DNA of 64,000 nucleotides, from positions 47,867 to 111,866 of the forward strand of contig DJYK01000036.1 of NCBI GenBank assembly GCA_002450095.1, given 5' to 3'. The stretch's first letter is position 1; the number at the start of each line of letters is the position of its first letter. The stretch comes from Mageeibacillus sp. UBA6980. GTDB lineage: Bacteria; Bacillota; Clostridia; Saccharofermentanales; Saccharofermentanaceae. Of the stretch, positions 45,367 to 54,918 are shown in pieces. The notes below the pieces were generated by a model that saw only the letters and a program-made list of their open reading frames with translations, had not been told where the DNA came from and searched no databases. The position numbers and the translations under genes are program-made.

Positions 45367-45409
45367 GCCGGGATCAAGTTTCTTTTTGCGATGGCACAAT
45401 ATATTGTTA

Positions 45410-45418
45410 TGATATAAT
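45410..45418 (+). promoter_or_regulatory. Extended -10 promoter of the topoisomerase operon
   Basis: TG-A-TATAAT (45410-45418) is a perfect extended -10. No good -35 is at the right distance. The likely start of transcription is near 45425, giving a leader of about 20 bases. Confidence 0.65.
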
Positions 45419-45446
45419 GATATGAGTTGAAAATATGGGGGTTAAT

Positions 45447-47447
45447 ATGGCTTCTAAGTCAGATTACGGTAACGAGAGCATTACTATGCTCAAGGGTGCT
45501 GAGAGAGTAAGAAAGCGCCCGGGTGTTATATTCGGTTCGGATGATCTTGAAGGATGCATACATTCTTTCTTCGAGATTCTTTCCAATTCAATAGATGAGG
45601 CCAGAGAAGGCCACGGTAAGCAGATAATCATTACGAGATTTAAGGACGGCTCTTTGCAGGTCGAGGACTTTGGACGAGGCATTCCTTTGGATTTCAATCC
45701 CAAGGAGAACCGTTATAACTGGGAGCTCGTATATTGTGAGCTCTATGCAGGCGCGAAGTACGATAACAATTCGCTCGGAGATTACGAGTATTCGTTAGGC
45801 CTTAACGGTCTCGGTGCCTGTGCGACACAGTATTCTTCGGAGTACTTTGAAGTTACCGTGTTCCGTGATAAGACGAAGTACTCGCTTTCCTTTAGGAAAG
45901 GCGAAGTCGTCGGGGAGCTTATTAAGGAGCCTTACAGGTTCAAAAGGACCGGAACGATACAGAAGTGGAAGCCTGACTCTGAAGTCTTTACGGATACCGT
46001 GATCCCTTATGAGAGGCTTAGAGATATCGTTAAGAAGCAGTCGGTTGTTAACGGCGGAATCGAGTTCAAGCTTATAGATGAGGCTCTCGGAACAGAGGAG
46101 TCCTTTCTTTGTCCGGACGGAATCACGGGTTTCTGTGATGAATTGAGCCAGATGAAAGGCTTTACCGATGTCTGTCACTTCGAGGGTGAAGGCAAGGGCA
46201 GAGATGCCGATGACAGACCTGTATATAAGTGTAAAGCGGAAATCGCTTTCCTTTTTAATAACGAAGTCAATGAGATCGAGTACTTCCATAACTCGAGCTT
46301 CCTCGAGCACGGAGGATCTCCCGACAGAGCGGTTAAGAATGCCTTTGTCTATGCCATCGATAAGGAGATCAAGGCGAGGGATAAGTATAAAGCGAACGAG
46401 AATAAGATCAAGTTCGAGGATATTCAGGATTCCCTTATCCTTATTACTTCCACATTCTCGACGTTTACTTCGTATGAGAACCAGACTAAGAAAGCTATCA
46501 ACAATAAGTTCATTCAGGACTTTATGACAGACCTTATCAAGAGAAATCTTGAAGTATGGTTTATCGAGAATAAGCAGCAGGGAGATAAGGTCGTAGATCA
46601 GATCCTTATCAACAAAAGATCCCGTGAGAATGCCGAGAAGGCGAGAGTCAATATCAAAAAGCAGCTGACGGGTAAGGTCGATATCAATAACAGGATCAAG
46701 AAATTCGTTGACTGCAGATCCAAGGACACGAACAAGCGAGAGCTTTATATCGTTGAGGGTGATTCCGCTTTGGGTTCCGTTAAACTCGGAAGAGATGCCG
46801 AGTTCCAGGGCATTATGCCGGTAAGAGGTAAGATCTTAAACTGCCTTAAGGCTGACTATTCAACGATCTTTAAGAGCGAGATCATAACGGATCTTATCAA
46901 GGTATTGGGCTGCGGAGTTGAGATATCCAATAAGCACAGCAAGGATATGAGTGCTTTTAATATCGATCAGCTTCGTTGGAATAAGATAATCGTCTGCACC
47001 GATGCCGACGTCGACGGCTTCCAGATCAGGACATTGATCCTGGCGATGATCTACAGACTCTGTCCGACACTTATCGAGAAGGGATTTGTATATATCGCGG
47101 AGTCTCCTTTGTTCGAGATAACGGTGAGGACTAAGGGTAAAGGTTCGACCGAGCAGACATTCTTCGCTTTTAACGAGAAGGAGAAGACTGAGATCCTTTC
47201 CAGGTTCGATGCCGATAAGGTTTCCATCAATATCCAAAGATCGAAAGGTCTCGGTGAGAACGAACCCGAGATGATGTGGGAGACCACTATGAATCCGAAG
47301 ACCAGACGTCTTATCAAGGTCTGCCCCGAGGATGCGAAGAAGACATCCGAGATATTCGAACTTCTGCTCGGTGACAATCTCGCGGGAAGAAAGCAGCATA
47401 TAGAACAGGACGGGCATCTTTATCTTGATATGCTCGATGTAGGATGA
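45447..47447 (+). CDS. parE: Type IIA DNA topoisomerase subunit B (topoisomerase IV ParE-like)
   Basis: 666 residues from the ATG at 45447, which has GGGGG five bases before it; an in-frame ATG at 45435 has none. GHKL ATPase domain at the front (EILSNSIDEA, VEDFGRGIPLD, SLGLNGLGA), a transducer domain, and a TOPRIM domain with IVEGDSALG and CTDADVDGFQI (metal acids). It drives strand passage with the A subunit encoded eight bases downstream. The sequence is rather divergent from standard GyrB and has no large insert, so I read it as the clostridial topoisomerase IV type, though gyrase activity is not excluded. Confidence 0.88.
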   Translation: MASKSDYGNESITMLKGAERVRKRPGVIFGSDDLEGCIHSFFEILSNSIDEAREGHGKQIIITRFKDGSLQVEDFGRGIPLDFNPKENRYNWELVYCELYAGAKYDNNSLGDYEYSLGLNGLGACATQYSSEYFEVTVFRDKTKYSLSFRKGEVVGELIKEPYRFKRTGTIQKWKPDSEVFTDTVIPYERLRDIVKKQSVVNGGIEFKLIDEALGTEESFLCPDGITGFCDELSQMKGFTDVCHFEGEGKGRDADDRPVYKCKAEIAFLFNNEVNEIEYFHNSSFLEHGGSPDRAVKNAFVYAIDKEIKARDKYKANENKIKFEDIQDSLILITSTFSTFTSYENQTKKAINNKFIQDFMTDLIKRNLEVWFIENKQQGDKVVDQILINKRSRENAEKARVNIKKQLTGKVDINNRIKKFVDCRSKDTNKRELYIVEGDSALGSVKLGRDAEFQGIMPVRGKILNCLKADYSTIFKSEIITDLIKVLGCGVEISNKHSKDMSAFNIDQLRWNKIIVCTDADVDGFQIRTLILAMIYRLCPTLIEKGFVYIAESPLFEITVRTKGKGSTEQTFFAFNEKEKTEILSRFDADKVSINIQRSKGLGENEPEMMWETTMNPKTRRLIKVCPEDAKKTSEIFELLLGDNLAGRKQHIEQDGHLYLDMLDVG

Positions 47448-47454
47448 TTGGAAT

Positions 47455-49713
47455 ATGGCTAAGAAGAAAGAGATCAAAGACAGTAATTCATTAAAGGCCA
47501 GGCTTACCGACGACAGCAAGCCTGATATGCCGCCCGTTGACCAGCCGATAACCGAGATGCTCGAGGTCAACTATATGCCGTATGCGATGTCTGTCATCGT
47601 ATCGCGTGCGATCCCCGAGATAGACGGTTTCAAGCCCTCTCACAGGAAGCTTCTGTATACGATGTATAAGATGGGTCTTCTTAACGGGAACAGGACCAAA
47701 TCCGCCAATGTCGTAGGACAGACCATGAAGCTTAATCCTCACGGTGATATGGCCATATATGAGACTATGGTCAGGATGACGAGAGGAAATGCTTCGCTTT
47801 TGCACCCTTACGTAGATTCCAAGGGAAACTTCGGTAAGCAGTATTCGAGGGATATGGCTTTCGCCGCACCCCGTTATACCGAGGTAAAGCTCGAGAAGAT
47901 TTGTGAGGAGCTTTTCGAGGGGATAGATAAAGATGCCGTTGATATGGTGGATAATTATGACGGAACCTTAAAGGAACCCGTCCTTCTGCCCGCGACCTTC
48001 CCGAGCCTTCTTGTCAACAGCAACCAGGGTATCGCGGTAGGTATGGCTTCGAATATATCCTCATTTAATCTCCGCGAGGTATGTGAGGCCACCATCGCTT
48101 ATCTTAAGGATAAGAACGTTGATATCCTCGATATCATGCCGGCACCTGATTTCTCGGGCGGAGGTCAGATACTCTATGACAGAGCCCAGATGGAAGAGAT
48201 ATATAACACGGGTAAGGGTTCCATAACATTAAGAAGTAAATACAGAGTCGATACCAAGAATAATCTTATCGAGATCCTTGAGATCCCGTATTCCACATCT
48301 TCGGAGGCGATAATCGACGGTATCGCGGATCTCGTTAAGTCCGGAAAGGTAAGAGAGATCAATGATGTCCGTGACGAGACCGACCTCGACGGACTTAAGA
48401 TAACCATCGACTGTAAGAGGGGAACCGATCATGAGGAGCTCATGAAGAAGCTGTTCCGTTTTACAAAGCTTCAAGATACGTTCTCATGTAACTTCAACAT
48501 TCTTATCAACGGTTCTCCGAGGGTCATGGGAGTTCGTGAGATAATCAGCGAATGGCTCGACTGGAGAAGACAGTGCGTATCACGTGAACTTGCTTTTGAT
48601 CTTAAGAAGAAGAAGGACAGGCTCCACCTGCTCGAAGGTCTGGAGAAGATCCTCCTTGATATAGATAAGGCCATAGCGATAATCCGCAATACGGAACTCG
48701 AGGAAGACGTTGTTCCGAACTTGATGAAGGGCTTTGGCATCGATAAGATCCAGGCAGAGTATGTCGCTGAGATCAAGCTCCGCAATATCAACAAGCAGTA
48801 TATCCTTAACCGTACTGCGGATAAGGAAAACCTCGAGAAGGACATAGCCGAGATCGAAGATATCTTGGGCAAGCCTAATCGTATTAACACTCTTATCTCG
48901 AAGAAACTTAAGGAAGTAGCCGATAAATACGGCAAGGAAAGGAAGACCGAGATCGTAATGGCCGAGCAGGTAGAGACTTACGTTCCCGATCAGTCGATCC
49001 CGGATTATCAGGTACACCTTATGCTCACAAGGCACGGTTATCTTAAGAAGTTCACGCCGAATGCTCTTAAGAAATCAGATGACATCAAGATCAAGGATGA
49101 CGATGAGATCTTCCTGTGTGCCGATGCGATGAATAAGAGCGATATCCTGTTCTTCTCGGATAAATGCAATGTCTATAAGAGCAAGACATATGAGTTCCAG
49201 GATAACAAGGTGACGGAATTCGGTTCGTTCCTTACCAATGAATTGGGACTCGATGACGATGAGCATATCATCCATATGCTCGTTACGACAGATTATAAGG
49301 GGCAGCTTGTCATAGGATTTAATAACGGCAAGGCCGCGAGGTTCCCGATCGATGTCTATGAGACAAAGCAGAACCGTAAGAAACTCGTAAATGCTTTTTC
49401 CGATAAGTCACGGGCAGTCTCGTTCCTGTTCATACCGGAAGGCGAGGACCCCGATCTGTTTGCCAGATCCGATAAGGATAAAGCCGTAGTATTCAAATCT
49501 TCGATGATCCCTTTGAAGTCGACCAGGTCAACTCAGGGTGTTCAGCTTCTTATCAGCAAGAAGGGTTCGGTCCTGTCGGAGATCATTACCGTTGCCGAGT
49601 CCGGATTGACGGATCCCGAGTATTTCCGCATAAGAGGTATACCTGCGGTAGGATATTATCTTAAACAGGGATCATTCGAGAATCGACAGCTCGGATTTGA
49701 AGATCTGACGTGA
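47455..49713 (+). CDS. parC: Type IIA DNA topoisomerase subunit A (topoisomerase IV ParC-like)
   Basis: 752 residues. The winged-helix/tower region contains GFKPSHRKLLYTMYKMGL and the DNA-linking tyrosine Y141 in AAPRYTEVKLEK. A coiled-coil tower follows, and a C-terminal beta-propeller-like part. No GyrA box (QRRGGKG) is visible, which fits decatenase rather than gyrase function. HGDMAIYETMVRM is the region where quinolone-resistance changes occur in relatives. The gene is in one operon with the B subunit, and its TGA overlaps the GTG of the next gene. Confidence 0.9.
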   Translation: MAKKKEIKDSNSLKARLTDDSKPDMPPVDQPITEMLEVNYMPYAMSVIVSRAIPEIDGFKPSHRKLLYTMYKMGLLNGNRTKSANVVGQTMKLNPHGDMAIYETMVRMTRGNASLLHPYVDSKGNFGKQYSRDMAFAAPRYTEVKLEKICEELFEGIDKDAVDMVDNYDGTLKEPVLLPATFPSLLVNSNQGIAVGMASNISSFNLREVCEATIAYLKDKNVDILDIMPAPDFSGGGQILYDRAQMEEIYNTGKGSITLRSKYRVDTKNNLIEILEIPYSTSSEAIIDGIADLVKSGKVREINDVRDETDLDGLKITIDCKRGTDHEELMKKLFRFTKLQDTFSCNFNILINGSPRVMGVREIISEWLDWRRQCVSRELAFDLKKKKDRLHLLEGLEKILLDIDKAIAIIRNTELEEDVVPNLMKGFGIDKIQAEYVAEIKLRNINKQYILNRTADKENLEKDIAEIEDILGKPNRINTLISKKLKEVADKYGKERKTEIVMAEQVETYVPDQSIPDYQVHLMLTRHGYLKKFTPNALKKSDDIKIKDDDEIFLCADAMNKSDILFFSDKCNVYKSKTYEFQDNKVTEFGSFLTNELGLDDDEHIIHMLVTTDYKGQLVIGFNNGKAARFPIDVYETKQNRKKLVNAFSDKSRAVSFLFIPEGEDPDLFARSDKDKAVVFKSSMIPLKSTRSTQGVQLLISKKGSVLSEIITVAESGLTDPEYFRIRGIPAVGYYLKQGSFENRQLGFEDLT

Positions 49714-51614
49714 GAAGGTCGGAAGATAATATCTTCGATAATTACGAGAGAAAGTCCGTAAGAAATATCGGGCATTTTATTGCTGCGTCCGTCTGTTTTC
49801 TTCTTATGGCGTCGATGATAACCGTTGTGTTCTGGCTTAATGCTTCCATGGAGGTAGAAGCCGGTGTCGTTCCCGAGTTCGAGGCTGCATTGGCCGAAGG
49901 CCGTTATGATGAAGCGTTGCAGCTGTACCGCCAGGTGCATGATGTCGTTGTTGCTTCCGATGCGAACGGAGGCTCGGGCGAGACAGAACTTCAGATTCAG
50001 AGAGATCAGATGAATCAGATGGAGGAGATCGTCAATAACAGGCTCCTCGAGATAGAGAATGAGATGAGAAACTCCCGTTATACTCCTTCAACGGCAGATC
50101 TTAATTTTATGAATGAGATGCAGGAGCTTACATCGTCGAGAATATCGTCATGGCTTAATGAGTTATCTACCGAATTCCTGCTCGGGACCATAGAGAAGCC
50201 GGATCTCGTATTCATCTTTGAGACACTTAATGATGTCAGCAACGTAGCGGCTACCACAACGCCTCTTTTGTATGAGATAGAGACTATAGAGCAGGCAAGA
50301 GGAGACGTTCAGGCGGCCGAAGCGTGCTTTGAACAGGGTGACTATATCGCTTCTGTTCAGATACTGAACTCTGTCTGCAACAGTTATACGGGATTTGTAT
50401 ATGATTATGCCTCCAACAGACTTACGCAGATCAAGGAGATCATGTACGAGCCCATGCTCTCTGAAGGTGAGCATATGCTTGAAAGATACAGGTATTTCTC
50501 GGCAGAGGCGCTTCTGTCCAGCCTTGCCGTTATATTCCCGGACGACGCGAGGATCAATGCGGATCTTCTCGAGGCTACTTCGCATACGACCGAGGTGCGC
50601 GAGTATACGGGAACGGTTGAGGTCTTAAGTGTAAGGCAGCTTATTGCCGATGTTTCCAGAGGTGCATCCAATACCGGTCTTTATCTTACTACCGATGAGT
50701 TTACCAGGATGTTAGAAGAGCTCTACGCCAATGACTATGTGCTCGTTGATGCCGAGACTATGGCTGATATGTCGGAGGATACGTTTATAACGGAAGTGAA
50801 TCTGACTGTTCCTGTCGGTAAGAAGCCGTTGATCCTGGTCCTCGATACATTCGATTATAACGTGGCGAATACCATGAACTACGGTCTTTGTACTCAGTTG
50901 TCACTTGATGAGCAGGGATATGTATGCGGTCAGTATGTCGCTCCCGACGGCACTTTGGTATCGGGCAGGGAACTTGAAGCCATAGGTATCCTTGATGCTT
51001 TCGTTGAGGCCCACCCGGATTTTTCCTTTGACGGTGCGAAAGGCGTGATCTCGATATGCGGATATGAGTCGGTATTCGGATATGTAATAAGCCGTGACGA
51101 GGCGGATGACAGGACCGAGGCTCTGGCCAATATCGGAAGACCTAATGTGGAATTCAGTGACAGCGAGATCGATAATAACAGAAGGATCGTAACCGAGATC
51201 ATGGAGGTGCTGCAGGATACGGGGTGGAAACTCGCTTCCTCGACTTACGGAAACATCAATGCTTTTGAAGCGGATATGGAGACTATAGTCGCAGATACGG
51301 AGAAATGGATGGAGCAGATCGAACCTCTGATCGGCGATGTCCATATCATCGTTTATCCGGGAGGAAACTACATCTACGGTACGGATCCGAGAGCGGTCTA
51401 CCTTAAGAACAACGGATTTCGGATCTTCTTCGGCATGGGATATAATCCGTACCATATCTACGGTGATAATTATCTCTATTACGACAGAACGACTATAAGC
51501 GAGTATTCTCTTAATAATCTCGATTTCTCCAGATTGTTCGATGCTTCAAGGATCCTCGATTCCTATGTAAACGGCACGGGAGCAGATGAAGAACAGGAAC
51601 AGGAAGTTGTTTGA
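49710..51614 (+). CDS. Membrane-anchored protein with degenerate NodB/polysaccharide-deacetylase fold
   Basis: 634 residues from a GTG overlapping the parC stop. Residues 22-44 form a signal anchor. Residues about 55-320 are helical and may be TPR-like (AALAEGRYDEALQLYRQVHD; later AEACFEQGDYIASVQILNSV). The C-terminal 290 residues follow the order of a CE4 deacetylase: PLILVLDTFDYN where active enzymes have TFDDG, a strand ending GVISICGY, KLASSTYGN near 507-515 where enzymes have SHTxxH, and IIVYPGG near 548-554. Both metal-binding His appear replaced (Ser and Asn) and the DD pair is broken, so I infer a non-catalytic sugar- or wall-binding role. This is judged by pattern only. Confidence 0.6.
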   Translation: MRRSEDNIFDNYERKSVRNIGHFIAASVCFLLMASMITVVFWLNASMEVEAGVVPEFEAALAEGRYDEALQLYRQVHDVVVASDANGGSGETELQIQRDQMNQMEEIVNNRLLEIENEMRNSRYTPSTADLNFMNEMQELTSSRISSWLNELSTEFLLGTIEKPDLVFIFETLNDVSNVAATTTPLLYEIETIEQARGDVQAAEACFEQGDYIASVQILNSVCNSYTGFVYDYASNRLTQIKEIMYEPMLSEGEHMLERYRYFSAEALLSSLAVIFPDDARINADLLEATSHTTEVREYTGTVEVLSVRQLIADVSRGASNTGLYLTTDEFTRMLEELYANDYVLVDAETMADMSEDTFITEVNLTVPVGKKPLILVLDTFDYNVANTMNYGLCTQLSLDEQGYVCGQYVAPDGTLVSGRELEAIGILDAFVEAHPDFSFDGAKGVISICGYESVFGYVISRDEADDRTEALANIGRPNVEFSDSEIDNNRRIVTEIMEVLQDTGWKLASSTYGNINAFEADMETIVADTEKWMEQIEPLIGDVHIIVYPGGNYIYGTDPRAVYLKNNGFRIFFGMGYNPYHIYGDNYLYYDRTTISEYSLNNLDFSRLFDASRILDSYVNGTGADEEQEQEVV

Positions 51615-51640
51615 CAAAATTGTTTCCGTTTGTGTACAAA
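51611..51640 (+). promoter_or_regulatory. Promoter of the PH-like protein / sirtuin operon
   Basis: A perfect TTGACA (51611-51616) starting in the stop codon of the previous gene, an 18-bp spacer and TACAAA (51635-51640) with TG just upstream. A TATAAT at 51675-51680 lies nearer the gene but lacks a -35. Confidence 0.55.
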
Positions 51641-51706
51641 ATAATAATTAGTGGTACTATTCGCAAAAAAAATATATAATTATATAAATTGTTTGGAGGA
51701 GTGCTC

Positions 51707-52153
51707 ATGGCTAAGACAGACAGATTATCTGAATTTGTAAATGAAGAACCCATTCTTTGGAAGGACAGGAGAAGATACCTGGGATTACCAATTTCATTTA
51801 CCAGATACAGCTTTGACAGTAATAAGTTCTACCTTAACAAAGGTCTGTTCAATACCACATCCGATGAGATACTCCTGTACCGCGTTCTCGATATAAGACT
51901 TACAAGATCTTTTTTTCAGAGGATCTTCGGCGTAGGAACCATTGTCCTTAAGACCGCAGATCAGACCAACCCCATCCTTGAGGTCAAGAGCGTAAAGAAT
52001 TCGGAGCGCGTTAAGACCGCACTCAGTAATATTGTAGAGAATGAGCGTAATGAGAAGAGAGTTCTCGGCAAAGAGATGTTCGGAGCGGCCGGACATCATG
52101 ATCTTGATCTTGACGGAGACGGTATTCCGGATCATGTAGACGGTGATCTCTAA
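51707..52153 (+). CDS. PH-domain-like protein with aspartate-rich C-terminal loop
   Basis: 148 residues from the ATG at 51707 (TTGGAGGAG upstream; a TTG at 51689 overlaps that site). Residues 10-115 have the strand pattern of bacterial PH domains (YlxW/YdbS-like bPH2): WKDRRRYLGLPISFTRYSF, then LYRVLDIRLTRSFFQRIFGVGTI. There is no membrane helix. The tail HHDLDLDGDGIPDHVDGDL is a DxDxDGxxD calcium-loop-like element of the kind usually seen in secreted proteins, here on what seems a cytosolic protein. Function unknown. It is followed by the sirtuin gene after 23 bases. Confidence 0.7.
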   Translation: MAKTDRLSEFVNEEPILWKDRRRYLGLPISFTRYSFDSNKFYLNKGLFNTTSDEILLYRVLDIRLTRSFFQRIFGVGTIVLKTADQTNPILEVKSVKNSERVKTALSNIVENERNEKRVLGKEMFGAAGHHDLDLDGDGIPDHVDGDL

Positions 52154-52176
52154 TAATTTTGATGGCAAGGTAACAC

Positions 52177-53055
52177 GTGGAAACCAGATTAGACAGATAT
52201 GAAGGAGCCAGAGAGGCCAAGATAGAACAGTTAAGGGAGCTCATCGAGAACTCCAAGAAGATAGTCTTTCTTGGCGGTGCCGGTGTCTCTACGGAGAGCG
52301 GTATTCCGGATTTCAGAAGCGGCGACGGTATTTATAATCAGGAGAGCGGTCTTAATTACAGACCGGTCGATATCATATCTCACTCTTTCTTTGTAGAGCA
52401 TCCGGAGGAGTTCTATGATTTCTACAGAAGAAAACTTCTTTATCCCGATGCCAAGCCCAATAAAGCACATAAAGCTCTTGTCAGACTCGAGCGACAGGGC
52501 AAGCTCCTGGCTATAATCACGCAGAATATCGACAGACTTCATCAGGACGCGGGTTCCAAGTGTACGATAGAACTTCACGGTTCCGTATTCAGGAATTACT
52601 GCATGGATTGCGGCAAGAAGTTTAAGCTCGATTATATACTCGGAACGGAAGGTGTTCCTCACTGTGACAGATGCGGCGGCATTGTAAGACCCGGTATTAC
52701 GCTATATGAAGAGAATCTCGAGCACGAGCCTGTAGACAGTGCCATTAAAGCGCTTAAGAAGTGCGACCTTCTTATTATCGGAGGTACTTCTCTCACGGTT
52801 TATCCCGCTGCTACATTCTCACAGTTTATAAAGCATGACAGAATGGTTATTATCAATAAGTCTTCCACTTACCTTGATCTGTCTGCGATGCTTACCATAC
52901 ATGATTCGATCGGCCATGTCCTCGATGAAGCGATCCCTAAGAGAAAGAAGAGGTCAGATGCGGGTAAGAAGCGTAAGAAGACGACTAAGAGATCTTCTGC
53001 CAAGACTTCAAGAGCCGCTTCGTCCAAGAGCCGATCTGATAAGAGTGATAAATGA
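52177..53055 (+). CDS. cobB: NAD-dependent protein deacylase (sirtuin) with basic C-terminal tail
   Basis: 292 residues, GTG start with AAGG upstream. Sirtuin core in residues 25-250: FLGGAGVSTESGIPDFRS (NAD loop), TQNIDRLHQDAGS, catalytic His in IELHGSVFRN, zinc ligands CMDC and CDRC, and GGTSLTVYPAA. It removes acyl groups from lysines using NAD. The last 38 residues are almost only Lys, Arg, Ser, Ala and Thr, which is not part of ordinary CobB proteins and suggests binding to nucleic acid or another polyanion. Its stop overlaps the next gene by four bases. Confidence 0.95.
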   Translation: METRLDRYEGAREAKIEQLRELIENSKKIVFLGGAGVSTESGIPDFRSGDGIYNQESGLNYRPVDIISHSFFVEHPEEFYDFYRRKLLYPDAKPNKAHKALVRLERQGKLLAIITQNIDRLHQDAGSKCTIELHGSVFRNYCMDCGKKFKLDYILGTEGVPHCDRCGGIVRPGITLYEENLEHEPVDSAIKALKKCDLLIIGGTSLTVYPAATFSQFIKHDRMVIINKSSTYLDLSAMLTIHDSIGHVLDEAIPKRKKRSDAGKKRKKTTKRSSAKTSRAASSKSRSDKSDK

Positions 53056-54833
53056 CATCATATTTTGAGGTCCACGCTCCGGAATATGCCGAAGCACGCG
53101 ACTTAATTGCTTCTAAGAATCGAAGATTAGGGTTACTCCGTTTATTCCTGTTTTTTATTATGGCAGGTTCTTTTATCACGGGCTTCGTAACGGGCAGAAG
53201 ACTTCTGTTCTTCGCGATCGCCGGGGTGATCTTGTGTATCTTCATATTCGTAATGATCGTTCACAGAAGATCCATTAATGAAGAGATGCTCCTTAGTAAA
53301 AAGATCGAAGCCAATGACCGCTATCTTTCCAGGATCAAAGGGGATTTTGGTTCTCTTAACGATGACGGAGCGGAGTTTAAGGACAATAATCATGCTTATT
53401 CTTCGGATCTTGATCTGTTCGGACCGCATTCGTTATTCGCGCTGTACAATACCTCTCATTCCGTACTGGGGCGCAAGGCTTTTGCCGACAGGCTTAAGTG
53501 TAAGCATTTTGATACCCTTAATAAGGAAAGTATCACAGGTGTTCAGAAGACGGTTAATGCTCTGACAGATGACCCGGAGTTCCTTCTTGATTACGAAGCG
53601 GCAGGGGCACTTTACCCCATAGATAAGATCCCCGAGGCTTTGATCAGGCTGTGTTCCAAGGATAAGCCTTTATCTTCGGGGCTTAAGCTCTTATGGAAAG
53701 CGATCCCTTTTTTGTGGCTGATCCCTCTGATCATGGCTTTTACCGGACTTAGTAAGTATGTAAGGATCGCGGTGCTTCTTATTATCTTTATTAACCTGAT
53801 GATATGGTTTCTTGTCTCAAGGATCGATATCTCCGATATCTTTAAGGCCGGAATGATATCAAGACAGAGTAAAGCGATCAAAGAGAGAGTCGTATTGCTG
53901 CTTTCCGATCCCGGAAGAAAGAGTATGTTTGTTCCGACTTATATGAGTGAAGGATTCTATGAGTCTTTACAGTCACTGATTAATTCATGCGGTATATGTT
54001 CTCTTCGTGAACAGCCTATAACAGCATTGATCCTGAATGCTGTCATGCCTTTTGATCTCATGTGTGCGGACAGGCTGTTTGACTGGAGCGTTAAATACGG
54101 CAACGGCTTTATGAATGATGTAGACGGACTTTCTGAGGTCGAAAGTGTCATGTGTGCTGTTGTTCCCGGACTGATATCCGAAGTAAGCTCTGTTCCTCAT
54201 ATAACTGAGCAGAAGCAGGCTTACTTTTCAGGAACGGATATGAAGCATCCTCTGCTTGATCCTTCCAAAGCCGTTTCCAACTCCGTAACGATAGATTCGA
54301 AGATCGCACTTATCACGGGTTCTAATATGAGCGGTAAGACAACTCTCATAAGAACAGTCGGAACGATGATGGTTCTGGCATATATCGGCGCTCGTGTACC
54401 GGCGTCGAATGTAACTGCTTCAGTAATGCGGATCATGACTTCCATGAGAATAACCGACAGTCTTGAAGAGAATATGAGTACTTTTAAGGCCGAGCTTATC
54501 AGGATCGGTTCCATAGTCAATGCTTCGACCTCTGATGTTCCCATGATGTTCCTTATTGATGAAGTGTTCAGGGGGACTAATTCGCAGGACCGTACGGACG
54601 GTGCGGAGATCCTGCTCAAAAGATTATCTGCTCCTCATATCTCCGGATTCATGACAACCCATGATTACGCACTTTGTGACAGAGCGGCTGAAAAGAATTA
54701 CGATAACATTATGTTCTGCCATTTCAGTGAGAGATATGAAGGGGATGAAGTTATCTTCGATTATAAACTGCGTGACGGTCTGTCTCATGAATCGAATGCC
54801 AGATTTCTGATGAAGTTAGTCGGTATTGAATAA
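53052..54833 (+). CDS. Membrane-anchored MutS-family ATPase
   Basis: 593 residues. Two membrane helices near residues 32-74 and two more near 217-256 enclose a soluble part, and the C-terminal 190 residues are a MutS-type ABC ATPase: GSNMSGKTTLIRTVG (Walker A, near 422), MRITDSLEENMSTFKAE (signature region), MMFLIDEVFRGTNSQDR (Walker B) and TTHDYAL (switch His). The mismatch-binding and connector domains of MutS and the Smr nuclease of MutS2 are absent, so DNA repair is doubtful. Such membrane forms occur in other Firmicutes without an assigned role. Co-transcribed with the sirtuin (ATGA overlap). Confidence 0.85.
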   Translation: MTSYFEVHAPEYAEARDLIASKNRRLGLLRLFLFFIMAGSFITGFVTGRRLLFFAIAGVILCIFIFVMIVHRRSINEEMLLSKKIEANDRYLSRIKGDFGSLNDDGAEFKDNNHAYSSDLDLFGPHSLFALYNTSHSVLGRKAFADRLKCKHFDTLNKESITGVQKTVNALTDDPEFLLDYEAAGALYPIDKIPEALIRLCSKDKPLSSGLKLLWKAIPFLWLIPLIMAFTGLSKYVRIAVLLIIFINLMIWFLVSRIDISDIFKAGMISRQSKAIKERVVLLLSDPGRKSMFVPTYMSEGFYESLQSLINSCGICSLREQPITALILNAVMPFDLMCADRLFDWSVKYGNGFMNDVDGLSEVESVMCAVVPGLISEVSSVPHITEQKQAYFSGTDMKHPLLDPSKAVSNSVTIDSKIALITGSNMSGKTTLIRTVGTMMVLAYIGARVPASNVTASVMRIMTSMRITDSLEENMSTFKAELIRIGSIVNASTSDVPMMFLIDEVFRGTNSQDRTDGAEILLKRLSAPHISGFMTTHDYALCDRAAEKNYDNIMFCHFSERYEGDEVIFDYKLRDGLSHESNARFLMKLVGIE

Positions 54834-54884
54834 TAATCTGTTGATTTATCGTCACAAATTTGCCACATTTCCTCCTTATTGTTG

Positions 54885-54918
54885 TTGCTTTTGTTCTAAA
54901 ATAAATTAAAATATAAAT
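54885..54918 (+). promoter_or_regulatory. Promoter giving a likely leaderless message for the kinase module
   Basis: TAAAAT (54907-54912) lies exactly six bases before the ATG at 54919, with a weak TTGCTT (54885-54890) 16 bp upstream. There is no Shine-Dalgarno in the AT-rich stretch, so transcription would begin at or next to the start codon. The gap from 54834 holds nothing else recognisable. Confidence 0.5.
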
